Below are positions 23,430 to 34,899 of a stretch of 64,000 bases of DNA, piece by piece. The stretch is taken from assembly GCA_015680685.1 (NCBI GenBank), contig MNCI01001491.1, positions 1-64,000 of the forward strand. Direction: 5' to 3'. Position 1 is the stretch's first letter. The number at the start of each line of letters is the position of its first letter. The DNA comes from Gnetum montanum (Eukaryota; Streptophyta; Gnetopsida; Gnetales; Gnetaceae). The position numbers and the translations under genes were made by a program. The notes beneath the pieces are model-generated. The model was given only the letters and a program-made list of their open reading frames with translations. It made no database searches and was not told where the DNA came from.

Positions 23430-24807
23430 TATGTCAAGACTAGCCAACAGGCTATAAGGGTGTATGACCCCAAGGACCCCACCGTAGCTAAATGTAGGTA
23501 ATCCTTAAGGCTTAAGGGACAAAGTCATGAGTTCTTAGTCATAAATGAAGATCACTATAACTTCATATGTGTCAAGATTCAAGCTGGCATGCTGATTCCA
23601 AGGATGGAAGTAGAGGCCAAAAGGGAAGGGAGTATGAGCTCATACATCACAATGAGAAAGAATATATTTCTTCCCCATATGCCAAGATACCATTAACTAA
23701 GATCTATGTTCACATCCTAGCTTAATTAATTAAGATGGATGAGGAGGAGGAAAAAGCTAGCTCGAATGAGCAACAAGAGGAAGATGATGAGTTTGGGGCT
23801 AAGTATGAACATGAAAACCTCATAGGGGGCCTTTTTCAACAATTGATTCCAAGATTACTGAAACACCACCAAATTCAGGCAATAGCACTTCAATGGCAAA
23901 TTTTTCTAAGTGTCAATACAAGGAAAATTTTTTCTAAGCATTTGGCCCATGATCCCACTACTGGGCTATGCTCTATAGCATAGCTAGCATAGCATGCAAC
24001 ATAGAACCATATCTACAAAATTTTCCAAGTGTCAGAAAGCACCTATGAAAATTTTTCTAAGTGTCTTGCTATGCTCCCATTCCTCCTACTATGCTCTTGA
24101 GCATAGCAAGCGTAGCAAAACTCTAGTGGCCAATTTGTACTAGTGTTGAGCTAGAAGTTGTCAAGCTAGCTCAACATGGAAGAGGAATTTGACAAATTTT
24201 CTAACTCTTGAAGCTACCCCTCCTGCTACGCTCTCGAGTGTAGCTAACGTAGTAAGAACAAGGACTGCAATTTTTGCCATATTTTTCTAAGTGTTCATGC
24301 TACACCTTATCCCATCTTACTAGGCTCACAAGTGTAGCAATCATAGTAGCAATGGACTTCAATTTTTTGCAAAATTTGCCTAACTATTGGGCTATGCTCC
24401 AAAGCGTAGCTAGCGTAGTAACATAGAACTACCTCCAAAAGCTCCTAGAGCTTAGCACAGGCCTTCATTCTAGCTCTAGTACTCCTCTAGCAAGCAGCAT
24501 CAACAAATTTCATCCCCCTATGTTCCAAAATTGTACTTATGCTCAATCCCACTCAAAAGAGGGGAGAACGTAGTCCTAGAGTGTAGCCTCCAAATTGCAC
24601 TATTTTGCACTATTTGTAGGTACTTTTCGGTCTTGACACATGTAGTCTTAGTAGTGTAGCCATGCTTTGGCAGTCTCTTGGGGTCTATTTGAGCATACCA
24701 AAGTGTAGAAGCAATTGCTCCAGTGGTAGCATAGCAAAGGTCAGTGTAGCACCACCTACCCCTTTGCTACATGTCACTTGATCCATACTTCATGCTAACC
24801 CTAAACC

Positions 24808-24815
24808 TATAAATA
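24808..24815 (+). promoter_or_regulatory. TATA box of J2 LTR
   Basis: tataaata in ctaaacctataaatacccc, at the same relative place as in J1 (6996-7003), about 830 bp before the LTR end. Confidence 0.65.
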
Positions 24816-25185
24816 CCCCCACATTCCACACTCTAGGGGTTGGAAATTTATTCTAGCAATGGGCATTTGAAGCATTTTTCTAGGAAATCCAAGTAGTAGT
24901 CGGCACTTTTAAGAGTACCACTTGGCACCCAAGGCACCTTAAGCACCCTGCACACTGGAGTGTATCAACACCTTGGTAACACCTTTGCATTCCATTCAAC
25001 ACCGTAGCACACTATAGCTTGTAGGACACCATGACAACTGACCCAATAGGCACAGACTTTGCAATAGATGTTATTCTTTACCCTAGGACACCCCAAAGAC
25101 TGTGGCTATAGTGCTACTACACTTGTCTATACACCACGTACCTCAACTTTCATTTGTAATTGCTACGCTTTCCATTTGGGATGGT

Positions 25186-25190
<5 letters not shown>

Positions 25191-25226
<36 letters not shown>
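25191..25226 (+). repeat. (TC)18 microsatellite in J2 LTR
   Basis: Uninterrupted TC dinucleotide run of 36 bp downstream of the TATA box, so probably in the transcribed leader. J1 lacks it at the corresponding place. Confidence 0.95.
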
Positions 25227-25229
<3 letters not shown>

Positions 25230-27428
25230 CTCTTCATTTTTAAGCATTTCTAATGCATTTTTCTTTGACATTTTAGTGTTTCATTCACATTTTCTCACCA
25301 CTTTACACTTTTTCACACAATCGCACTATTAGTCTTGTGTTGAGAAACCCTACTATGCTCAAGCTTAGTTAGTCCCAGTACTAATGGGAACATTGTTAGA
25401 ATGCTTAGCATTATCTCACAACATCAACGCTCACATTTTAGCTAACTATGCCATCCCCACCCCCTCCCCCTTGCTTGATTGCACCCGATACCCCAATTAT
25501 AGTTGGCAAAGTTCCTATTCGATTGACAAGAACGTCCAAGGCACTTCACCTCTATTTTCCAGCAAAGGCCCTTGTGCGAAGGTCAAGGTTGTGCACCCAT
25601 GAACCCCTTAGCATTCCAGCCACCAATAGTTTTAGTTACTATAATTACAATTCCTACCTCAACCCCCTCATCTTTTCCATGGGATAGATTCCCCAGTCCT
25701 CAACCCCTTCCTACCCTACCATGTTTGGACCCATGCCTATCATCATAGTGCACCAAACATAATCAATTTCATAGTCTACAATCTTCCATTTTTCTATGTC
25801 TTTCACCACACATCCATAGTTTGTGTAGCCCTTTTAAATGGTTGTGACCACCACTAACCCCCTTTCCACCCAGATGGGATCCATTGTGAAACCTTAGATG
25901 ATCCAAGGGTCATATACCCCCTTCATCCCCTTTGTTTCATAGATACCAACACAAACATCATTTTCTTTGTTTAGCCCACCTACCACTATGATGACCCAAC
26001 CTCTTCCCTTGGTGCCATAATTGATTATGAGGCTGCAAGCCTCCTAGAATACATTATAGCCTTTTGTATAGATCCCACAACTAATGGGAACATCCTAGGA
26101 CCTAGATCAAGCTTTCCAAATGATCCAAGACCTAACCAAAAAGTTGAGGAGGCTTAATGCCTCCACTTCCTAGATAATCAAATCATGGATTTCTATCAGG
26201 ATGATCCCATCAATCCTACGGTCCCACCACTAACTCTTATCCCTAGTGTCCCCATACCATAGTTCACCAAGTGCAATGACAAAGGTGATCTTGACTCCCA
26301 TATCATAACCTTCTACTTCAAGTGCTTGTTACTACAAGCTTGGTCGCATACCATAACAAAAGTATTCCCTATGTCCCCTATAGGAAAAGCCCTTGATTAG
26401 TACCATGCCTTGCCAAGAGAATTCATATCATCTTTGAAATACCTAATTTTGTAATTTCTTAACCACTTCAAATATAACTTAAAGCCTGATACCACCCTTG
26501 ACTAGTTGATGAAGGTCAAGCAAGGATCCCTTGAACTGGTGCAAACGTTTATTCAATGATGGAATGCTTTGTCAAATTAGATTCTAGAACTGATAGTTGA
26601 AACTTCCCTTCCATCTATCTTCAAGGGGATGGTTAATGATTTTATTAAATCAAAATTATACTACCTTGACCCACGGTCACTAAGTCAATCCTTTTCCCAA
26701 ACCAAAAACATAGAGGATGCTATAGAGGCTAGCAATGACGCTACCTACATAACATATAAAAACCAACATGCATAGAAGGACAAGGAGAGGGGAAGGAAAA
26801 ACAATGTGGTAGTGGCCACTATAACCAAAGAAAAAAAATGATCATCCAAGGACCAAGAACTAACCAACCCAAGGCTCCTTCTAACAACAATAACAAAAAA
26901 CCCTCAAAATTTGGGGCCTTTTCATTAACTATTATGAGGCCCAACTTTGAGCGAAAAGACTGAACCAAATACACTTGGTTACTCTTAAAGGCATATGAAC
27001 TCTCATACCAACTATTAAAGAGTGGGAGGATACAATACAAAAAGATGATCAAAAATGTCTAAAAAAGGCATGAGAGGCTATGTGAAATAGCCAAAGATCC
27101 CACCTAAGAAACTAAGGATGATTCTCTAGGTCCCAAGTATTTTAAGCTTGACCTCTTTTACCACTATCATTAGTTTCCAGGTCATGAGACTGACTCTTAC
27201 CTTACTCTAAAAGATGACCTGCAAAAGATGATAGATAGGGGCAAGTTGATACTTGATACTTTTAATCTAATTAGGCCTCATAACTAGTTGATGCACATGT
27301 ATAAAGACCCATTGAATGCCAATAGTAGCCCATATACCATAGTGGAATTCAATGTTAACCATAACCCAAGGCCTACAAGGGTATCATTTGTTATTTGGAT
27401 ACCTCCTTGTAATGTAAGAGGTCCTTCA

Positions 27429-27623
27429 NCCTTGCATTATTCTACCCATATAGTTATTAAGAAGGAAGCCTTTGTCACCTCACTATTTTGGGGATTGGTT
27501 TTGATTTCACTATCACAAAATACTAGTGATGTTCACCTTGTTTCCCTAGGTAAAGATGGCATCATCATTGCATGGATGGATTCATCGTTAGTGGGAATGT
27601 CCTTGCTAACAATGAAGGAATTN
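27429..27623 (+). other. 193-bp inverted duplicate bracketed by single Ns
   Basis: 27430-27622 is the reverse complement of 28022-28214 with one visible difference, and single N characters stand exactly at its edges (27429, 27623). The copy at 28022-28214 fits the protease frame; this one sits inside gag in reverse. I read it as a misassembled gap fill, not biology. Confidence 0.8.
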
Positions 27624-28019
27624 GTAATGAAGGAAGCCTATGCAAAATCCCAAGAATAAGAATGATAAGCAAGCCAACACATGGAAGGAAGTGAATCCAC
27701 AAAATTCCACTTCCATCTCATTTATACCCATGACCTCTACAACCGAAGCTACTTCAACTAGTAAATCATAGGAGGATCTTAAAACCCAAAGGAAAGGAAA
27801 AGGGAAGAAGCTACAATAACCAAACAATGAATTCTACATTTTAAGATGCATGGAGGAAGTTAAGAATAAAAATGGTGACAAGCCCATGGCCAATAAAAAA
27901 GGCTTCCTAAATGTGATGAAATAGGTTAAACAATCACTAAAATAAAAAAAATACAACACTAAGCTTGTATGACTTGGTCATGAATTCTATTGCGCATCGT
28001 GAAGTGCTGGTTAAAATGT

Positions 28020-28560
28020 TGAATTCCTTCCTTGTTAGCAAGGACATTCCCACTAACGATGAATCCATCCATGCAATGATGATGCCATCTTTACCTAGGG
28101 AAACAAGGTGAACATCACTAGTATTTTGTGATAGTGAAATCAAAACCAATCCCCAAAATAGTGAGGTGACAAAGGCTTCCTTCTTAATAACTATATGGGT
28201 AGAATAATGCAAGGTGCATAGAGTGCATTTAAATGATGAAGCCACAATGAACTTCATCTCTTATATCATAGTTGAACATCTAGGCTTAACTTAACATATA
28301 TAATATACATCAACATTAACTCTAAAATCCTTCAATGGATCATGGGTTGCTATCAAGGGGTCTATGTCCTTAGACTTTGTGGTAGGGAAACACTTTCCAA
28401 AAACCATAGATTTCTTGGTGATGGAAGAAACACTAGAATTCAACCTAATCCTAGGAAGTCCTTGGATAGCTTAATTACAAGTTGTCTCTTCACCCATCCA
28501 TCAAGAAATTCACCTACCTTACAAGGGGAATGAAATTATCATTCATGGTGATAGTGTGGT
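28020..28560 (+). pseudogene. Tat copy E aspartic protease
   Basis: Gag-pol maturation protease. Read on plus: SEIKTNPQNSEVTKASFLIT leads to LNDEATMNFIS (about 28225-28255), where an active retroviral-type protease has D(T/S)G; here Asp-Gly are changed. After one or two stops comes FNGSWVAIKGSM and FNLILGSPWI (about 28330-28480), the C-terminal hallmark block. The frame then decays. The assignment to protease rests on the order of these blocks and position between gag and RT. Confidence 0.8.
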
Positions 28561-29572
28561 TCTCCTAGTGGTTAAAAACATAGACATAGAGTAGGGGTCA
28601 AAAGTGGAGTTTTAAGAAGGAACTCCTAGCTACAAATTTAAGCAATCTAATGAAGTGAAGAAGGTCAAAAACAACACTAATGGACCAGGGGATATGATAT
28701 GGGTAGAGCTCCCATTTAACATCATCAACGAAGGATATGGGAAATACAAGCTTGTGTAAAATAGGCCATATGCATTTTCTAATCTCTTAAAGAGTAGGAG
28801 ACATTTGCACAAGTGATGTATGCCCCTAATCCTCCTCCTACCCGATGCATTTATAACCATGCAACCATATGTAGCTATAGCCCATTAGCTTAGTTTACAT
28901 GTTGCCTGTTTATGTCATTTTGCTTGCTTTATGTTAAGCTTTAATTTGCATGTAGCCTAAGAGTTTACCTTTGTTTGCATCTTTATTTATTAAAACATTT
29001 TCTTTTCTCTTTTAGTATGATAAACACAAAAAAACCTCATAAAAATTTTAAAAATGGAAAATTCATAAAAACTTTAAAACATAAAAATAGACATACATAC
29101 ATACATACATATATCCTTTTGCAAGAACGTGGGGCTTGTCATGGCCTAAAACTAGCAAATCCTATGGCTCGCAATGACCTTAAACTAGCAAACAACTATT
29201 TAAATTCTTTCTTTTTTAGTTTACAACCTTATTACTTAGCCATCTCAACCTTTTTATTACATTATAACGTTATAACTGGGTTAGCCAATGTAGCCATGAA
29301 CAACATTTATAATGTCAAACCATGTGACCGTAACATGAATAAAACAAAAATACCAAAAATGATATAGCCAAAATTGAAACTTAAAATAAAATTAAAACAT
29401 TTACAACATAAATAGGCATGAACACATTATATGGAAAAATGTTCAAACAATAAACAATAAATATGAAACTGTCTCCAACTAAAACTTTGGCTACACGCTA
29501 GCCATCATGACAAACAACATAAACATCAATGATCATTAACAAGAAACAGCTAAAAATGAGCAACTGGTGATG
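28561..29572 (+). other. Start of the protease-RT spacer of copy E
   Basis: Noncoding by inspection. Contains (ACAT)n-like acatacatac near 29092-29110 and two ~35-bp repeat units at 29130-29190 (catggcctaaaactagcaaa). Copy G has the same region in reverse (47764-48923), with the repeat expanded. A sense-strand splice donor for a protease-RT intron should lie here, but I cannot choose one. Confidence 0.55.
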
Positions 29573-32500
29573 CTAAGGGGCATTTGGAGGAGGAAATGGT
29601 GGATCATCCCCACCCTCACCGCTAGGATTGCTAATATCACCTTGTACCTATAACATAACACAAAACTAATTAGCAATCAATGCATAATAAAAACTAGTCA
29701 ACAACTTAAGAAAAATTAAAATAACATAAAACTAAATAGCAAATAATCAAACCTACAATGAATTTGGAATGATAAATTCTAGGGGAATATGTTGAAGACC
29801 AACCTCCAAATCATGGAGGATTTGGTCCTTCATTAGGTGAGCCCAATCCACATCCCCAAGATTAATTTCCATGAGGATGTTGCTCTCATCAATGTATGTC
29901 CATGTGGATGGCTCTCATGACACCGTGGAAGTAGATATATCACCCATAGCTATAGAGACCTAAGGAATAGGAGATTTAGCCACTGTGAGAGTGCCTTCAA
30001 AGAGTTTGTAGGCACTCTTAGGTTGAATTCCCTTTATGAACAACTCCATCTTACACCATTCAGTAGTCTCCTCCTTAAGCCACTTTAGATATGCCTCACG
30101 ATCAACCTTGTATTTTCTTTTATGATCTTTTTGTGCGCATCCCTACTCTAGGACCTAGGCATAACAATCTTTTCAATCCTTTGCTTTGTAGGAGATGAGT
30201 TTCATCTATATTTTCTACTTTGGCATCTCCCTAGCAAGGGCAACTTGTCATGGATGGTGTTCTAATAGTGGGTCCATGTGATCTCCTTGGTTTGTAAGTT
30301 CTCTATGTTATCCACTTCAGCTTCCATGAAGGCCTTATGATCCTAGAGATTGGTAATCATCTGGACTTGTCTCTTGTTCTTCTCCTTTAAGGTCACAACA
30401 TGCTTACATAGGAATTCACTGGACCTTTAGAACTCCCATGAAGTTTTTGCACATGAAACTGCAAGATCAATGGTAGCTTCATATAACTTCTATGGTACAT
30501 TTTCAACCTCAAGAGGGAGATCTGGCAAGGAGTCAATCTCCATGTCATGAATAGGATCTCACACAACTGTAGGCACTATAAATAATATAACCATAAAATA
30601 TATCCATAAGCACAATATACAACATGAATAGTCATAATGAAAAAATTATAGCCAAATATACCTCTAAAAACCAAATAAAATAATTAAGGAAAAATAAAAA
30701 AAATCTTATCAATCTCGGAAGCAACTTGTTGCAACTGATTGATGATGTCCTTAGCCATCTCATGCATGAATTCCACCTTGTCTAGAACCTCTACCCATGG
30801 TTTCATGCAAAACATAGGGGTAGAGGCTTCTACCTACAACTCAAGAGCTACAAGCATAAAAATCAATGAAAGGTTAGAATAAAAACTAAAACATAAAAGC
30901 ATAAACTATAAAAAATATTAATAAGGCATATGCATACCTAGATCCTCCTCATCTGGGATGATAACTAGGGGTTCCCCTAGTAGTAGCTAACCAAATAGGA
31001 CATCTAGGTCATCCAACCCAATGTTGGCCAACCCTTCATCCTCATGGCACTATAGGATTACCTCCTCAATATGCCTTTACTCCTCCTCAACTGTTGTGAC
31101 TTGGGCTTCTAAAAACATTCAAACATCTTAGCAAAACAACCTAATAACCTTATAATCTTAAAAACTGAAAACATAGAAAAAAAAATCAAAATGTAGCCAA
31201 AAGTTAGCAACATACCATTAACCACATGATGAGTCCTGTCAAGCTTGAGTAGGAACATTCTCTTAGAAGGTTGTTCGGTTGCTAGTGCTACCACCATTGG
31301 CCACTTCAACTTTACACTAGCTACCTTGTCAGCCTCAACACACAACTTCTTGGCCTTCTCAATGTTGGGCCTCTCAATGTGAGGCTCCACCCCTATGCTA
31401 TCAAGGGAAAAAAATTGCCTACCACTAACTCCCTTAGTGGTGATAAACCACAATTCTCCAACCTCCCCTAGTGGGTTTTAGGTGTGGATGGTTGCATAAA
31501 TGTGCTTTATCCAAGGCCTAGAAAGTTGGGATGGATCTTGGCACACCCATCATCCATCCCTCCTCACCAAAAAGACTCTGTAAATCTCTTTGAATATGCC
31601 ATGAAGAATGCATAATGTATGTGGCATATTGTGGTGAGATACTCACAAAGATTGAGGATTTCATCATGTAACCCAGTGGCCCAGTGAGCAACCTAGTTAG
31701 ACTAAGCATCTTCTTGTAAGACCTTCATCATGGTCCACACCTGAGCAACACGAATCATCTTCTTCTATGACAATAGCTTAAGGAAGGCATGAAATCAGGA
31801 CAAGGGATAGAACTCCCTTGCTTCTAGCACTTGGAAATCATCAAAGGCTAACCTAGAATGACCACAATGAGCACCCGACCACACTTGTACCTCCTCACGA
31901 TGGCCTACCTCCTTAGCTAGTTTGGTGGCAACCTCCTTCAGTGGAAACATTAAAGAAATCATAGAAGATAGCCTCATTAATGGGCAAGATAATTGGCACA
32001 TTACGCACCTTGGTAATGAACTTAATAGCCCATTCATTGAAGGAGCCAATGATGTTCATGATCTCAATAGAAGGGATGATTAGGGTAGGTGCCATGAAAA
32101 GATCAAGTAAGCTTGCATGTGCAATGCATGCTTGAATATTTCTAGGTACTTTTTTCCTCAACCAACACTACCCTAGTTCCACCTCACTAAATCTTAGGAT
32201 GAGAGTTTCCTTAGCATGCCCTAAACTTAGCAAAGTCATGCTAGAAGAGGTGGAAGGTCCTATAAGACAACAAAAATGACCAATTAGCTAAGGCATAAAC
32301 ACATAATCTATAACCAAGATATAACAAGAACAATAGATCAAAATTTTTAAAACACTTAGAATTAAAATAGCCTAAAATTGTGTAACCATAAAAATGTTAG
32401 TATAACTTAGCCAGAACCATGTTTTTCTTACCTTTCTTCTTCTTGCTAGATGAGGATCATGTGGAGGTCCCAATGGTGATTTATAGTTCTGGAAGATGCT

Positions 32501-32787
32501 TAGGGAACATCCATCAACTATGAGTCATTTTGGTGGCCACACACCTCTTGAAGGTAGGGGAAAAGACTTTAGTTTATTAATCAAGGTGATATTTCAATTG
32601 GTCAACCACTATCATTCTTATTTTAGGGCCCTTGGTAAATACATCTATGGTAGTCTAAGCCACCTTCAAGGTCCAATCGTTCTTGAGCAAGCCTTGTTCG
32701 CTAACCCTATACCTACAACAGGTGTAGCATCCAAAATGTTAGAAACTCATAGTGCTAAGAAAAGGTAGGTAGAACAATCATACATAC

Positions 32788-33240
32788 CTAGCCAAATGGT
32801 ACACTATTCTAGAAGGATTCTAGAACAATGTGTAAGCCTGGTGCATCATCATTAGAGTATTACCAACATTATATTGAGAAAAATCTAGCATGCTCCATAT
32901 TTGGAATAGCTTGTGGGTCCCCTAGGTGCCTCTACTATCCAACACCATCCCTTCTACACACATCATAGGGTCATCCATTATAAATGTAATGATCATGTTG
33001 GATAACTAAGGTAGTAGGTTCTCCACTATGACTCTGACTATATACGCAAATAAGTGTGACCACATCATCATACTAAAGTTCTGAAGGAGGTATGCAAGGA
33101 ATTCCCTCATCCCTTGTTAGAACCATAGGAAACCCTACTCTAGGACCATGTTTATGAAAGAAGTGTTGGATTTGGGGAGATTAATGCAACACAATATTTC
33201 CACTAGTTCTACCACCATGAGAATGAGCTTAAGGAAAGCC
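32788..33240 (-). pseudogene. Exon 2 of antisense gene, copy E: FCP1/NIF-like HAD domain
   Basis: Matches D exon 2 in length (453 against 444 bp), splice sites and sequence. KLILMVVELVEILC is the first strand, with Glu and Val where the catalytic DxD should stand; QGMREFLAYLLQNFSMMMW is the second signature block; NVGNTLMMM replaces the NTLL(I/V)DD motif III, losing both acids, but the following Y..... NP pair typical of this family remains (AYTLF, stop, NP). Four in-frame stops. The acceptor is ...CTATGCAG, donor GTATGT. Two copies sharing the same loss of motif I suggests the lineage carried a non-catalytic version. Confidence 0.66.
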
Positions 33241-34389
33241 CTGCATAGAAACAACATAGATCATTAGAACCATATTTTAAACACTTAGAACAAAATAAGA
33301 AAAACTAGAAAAATTGACAACCACAACCAAGTGTAACAACAACTATTATAAAACTTTGAATTCCTTAGGAGATTTTTCAAACATCCTAGTTAGTGGTGAA
33401 ACTAGCCATCGTAAAAACTCTAGGGTATTAGTCAAATTCCTTCAAAAAATTTAAAAATCAATGTCCACATAGCTAACACAACCCTTATACATCATAACTA
33501 GAATATAAAAATGTTCACCATATCAACTAAAGTTTGAAATACATTGAAATCATTGTACAACATTTTGACCAAGTTTAAACAACACTCATATAACAACACT
33601 TGAAACCAAGAAAAAATGACCATAGGAGTTCACTGATAAAAAATAGTAAAAACTTTTTAACAGCCATGAGACTAGTCTTACACCACTTCTAACATCCCCC
33701 AATATCCCCAGGAACATGGTACATTAATAAGAAAAATCATTTAGTGTGTCAATGCTGCCCATCTTCAAAGGGTAAAATCAATGAAGCCCAAAAACATTAA
33801 TTCGCGCAGCCGTATGAGAAAAATCATTAAAAATCAACCACAACTCCAAATCCAATGATACAAAGATAGTTAGAAAGCTTAAATTGAGATCTACATTCTT
33901 GTAACTAGAAAACATGCAAAACCTCTTCAGATTTTTCAAAAAAAAATTCATGACTTACCATGAAAAATTGAAAATGGCTTAAAAACGCAAATGAACCAAC
34001 AGACCAAAAAATTCATTAAAAATTAACTATAACTCCAAATCTCACCAACCAAACCATAGCCATTTGAAACCTAAGACCTAAAAATAGAAAAAAAAAACCT
34101 TAAAAATTAACAATTCCAAACCATTTTCTTAATTTAAAAAATTAATAGTGTTGCTTTTTTACATGAAATAGCAAAAAACTCACAAAAATTAACTAAAACC
34201 TAATTTAAAAATCCCATAAAACCATATTTAATTAACCAAGAAATAGTAAAAATGTGTAGAACCCACCAAATAATAAGATGGAATTTTTTCAAAATTTAAT
34301 TGTATCAACCATAGTAGTCTAGATCTAGAGAAATGCCCAATGAAGAAAAAATGGCTAGAACACATGAAAAATGGCTAGCAATGGCCTAC
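33241..34389 (-). other. Intron 1 of the antisense gene, copy E
   Basis: AT-rich DNA without coding signal; donor GTAGGC at 34389, acceptor ...CTATGCAG at 33241. Corresponds to D's 10012-11406. Confidence 0.62.
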
Positions 34390-34899
34390 CTCAGAGTGAT
34401 GGCTGCTGAACATTGCCCAATAATGGGCTATGGCAAGTGTGAGATTCCTTTAGATACAACATCTAAATGTTTCAAGACTATATTTTGACTAATACCTCCT
34501 CTCTTCTTCATGGTATTTGCACAAAACACTGAAAAACCCTTTGAAATCTACAAGGTTTTAGGTAGCAACACTACATTGGGGGAAAAGTTGAAGTAACCAC
34601 ACTAAAGGTTGATGGGTTTAAAGGAAAAAACCTCTTCTAAGAGCCATAACTAGTGCACTGTAGGAGAATAATGAATTGTGTGGTTGACTTTTTGGCAAAA
34701 CAACCATAAAATCCAAGTCTAAACCTACGTGCCACCCTTCACACCCCCATTTTGAAATGCAAGAACTAAAACTCATGGTGCACTAGAAGTTCAAAGGCGA
34801 AAATTTGAAGTAATAATTTGATGATAGAGGTTACAAGAAAAACTCAAAAATTTAAAATTTTTGGGCCCCACCAAGCACCTCCTAAGCAAAGTGATTTTC

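Larger units (their letters stand above)
23859..25643 (+). mobile_element. Solo LTR J2 inserted in the gag of copy E
   Basis: 1785-bp LTR beginning TGAAACACC, flanked by attac on both sides (23854-23858 and 25644-25648), with no internal region. Same family as J1: matching start and end, TATA box at the same distance from the end, GCTATGCT/AGCATAGC palindromes in U3 (23965-24421), and the conserved U5 block (about 25500-25640). Its 3' end reads ...TTACTATA. Plus orientation. Confidence 0.92.
23430..27990 (+). pseudogene. Tat copy E gag, interrupted by solo LTR J2
   Basis: Coding part 23430-23858 and, after J2, 25644-27990. The N-terminal part includes an acidic segment (MDEEEEKASSNEQQEEDDEF, from 23735). 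The Gag core (about 26240-26800) shows DLDSHIITF, FPMSPIGKALD, YHALPREFISSL and LMKVKQGSLELVQTF, the pattern of plant gypsy gag. Around 27130-27260 the C-terminal zinc-finger region typical of Tat gag survives as FPGHETDSYLTLKDDLQKM with Tyr or Phe where Cys would be, consistent with G-to-A changes. Many stops. The 193-bp stretch 27430-27622, bracketed by Ns, is an inverted copy of 28022-28214 and probably not native gag. Confidence 0.82.
29573..34511 (-). pseudogene. Antisense eight-exon gene in the protease-RT spacer of Tat copy E
   Basis: Gene opposite to gag-pol. Proposed exons, 5' to 3': 34511-34390, 33240-32788, 32712-32432, 32220-31216, 31108-30938, 30847-30705, 30575-29753, 29647-29573 (stop TAG). 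Introns have GT..AG ends except after exon 6, whose donor is decayed or misplaced. Codon phase is kept across exons 1-2, 2-3, 3-4, 4-5 and 5-6. Exon 1 begins MKKRGGISQN; exon 2 is HAD-like; exon 4 (about 1 kb) and exon 7 have open stretches of unknown family; exon 5 is acidic; exon 7 looks helical with Lys/Glu-rich segments; exon 8 is Gly/Asp/Pro-rich. Several stops and frameshifts make this copy a pseudogene. The first four exons match D, and exons 1 and 8 match G. The proposed coding length is about 3.1 kb. Confidence 0.72.

Noticed and set aside
28975-29367. 130-codon open frame
   Set aside because: AT-rich and repeat-driven (ACAT run and 35-bp units), not conserved in G.
29573-34511. Antisense exon block as a separate minus-strand transposon nested in E
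   Set aside because: No terminal repeats or target duplication were found at its edges. D and E share the pol-side flank, and E and G share the protease-side flank, so the block is part of the element. A very old insertion fixed in the ancestor remains possible.
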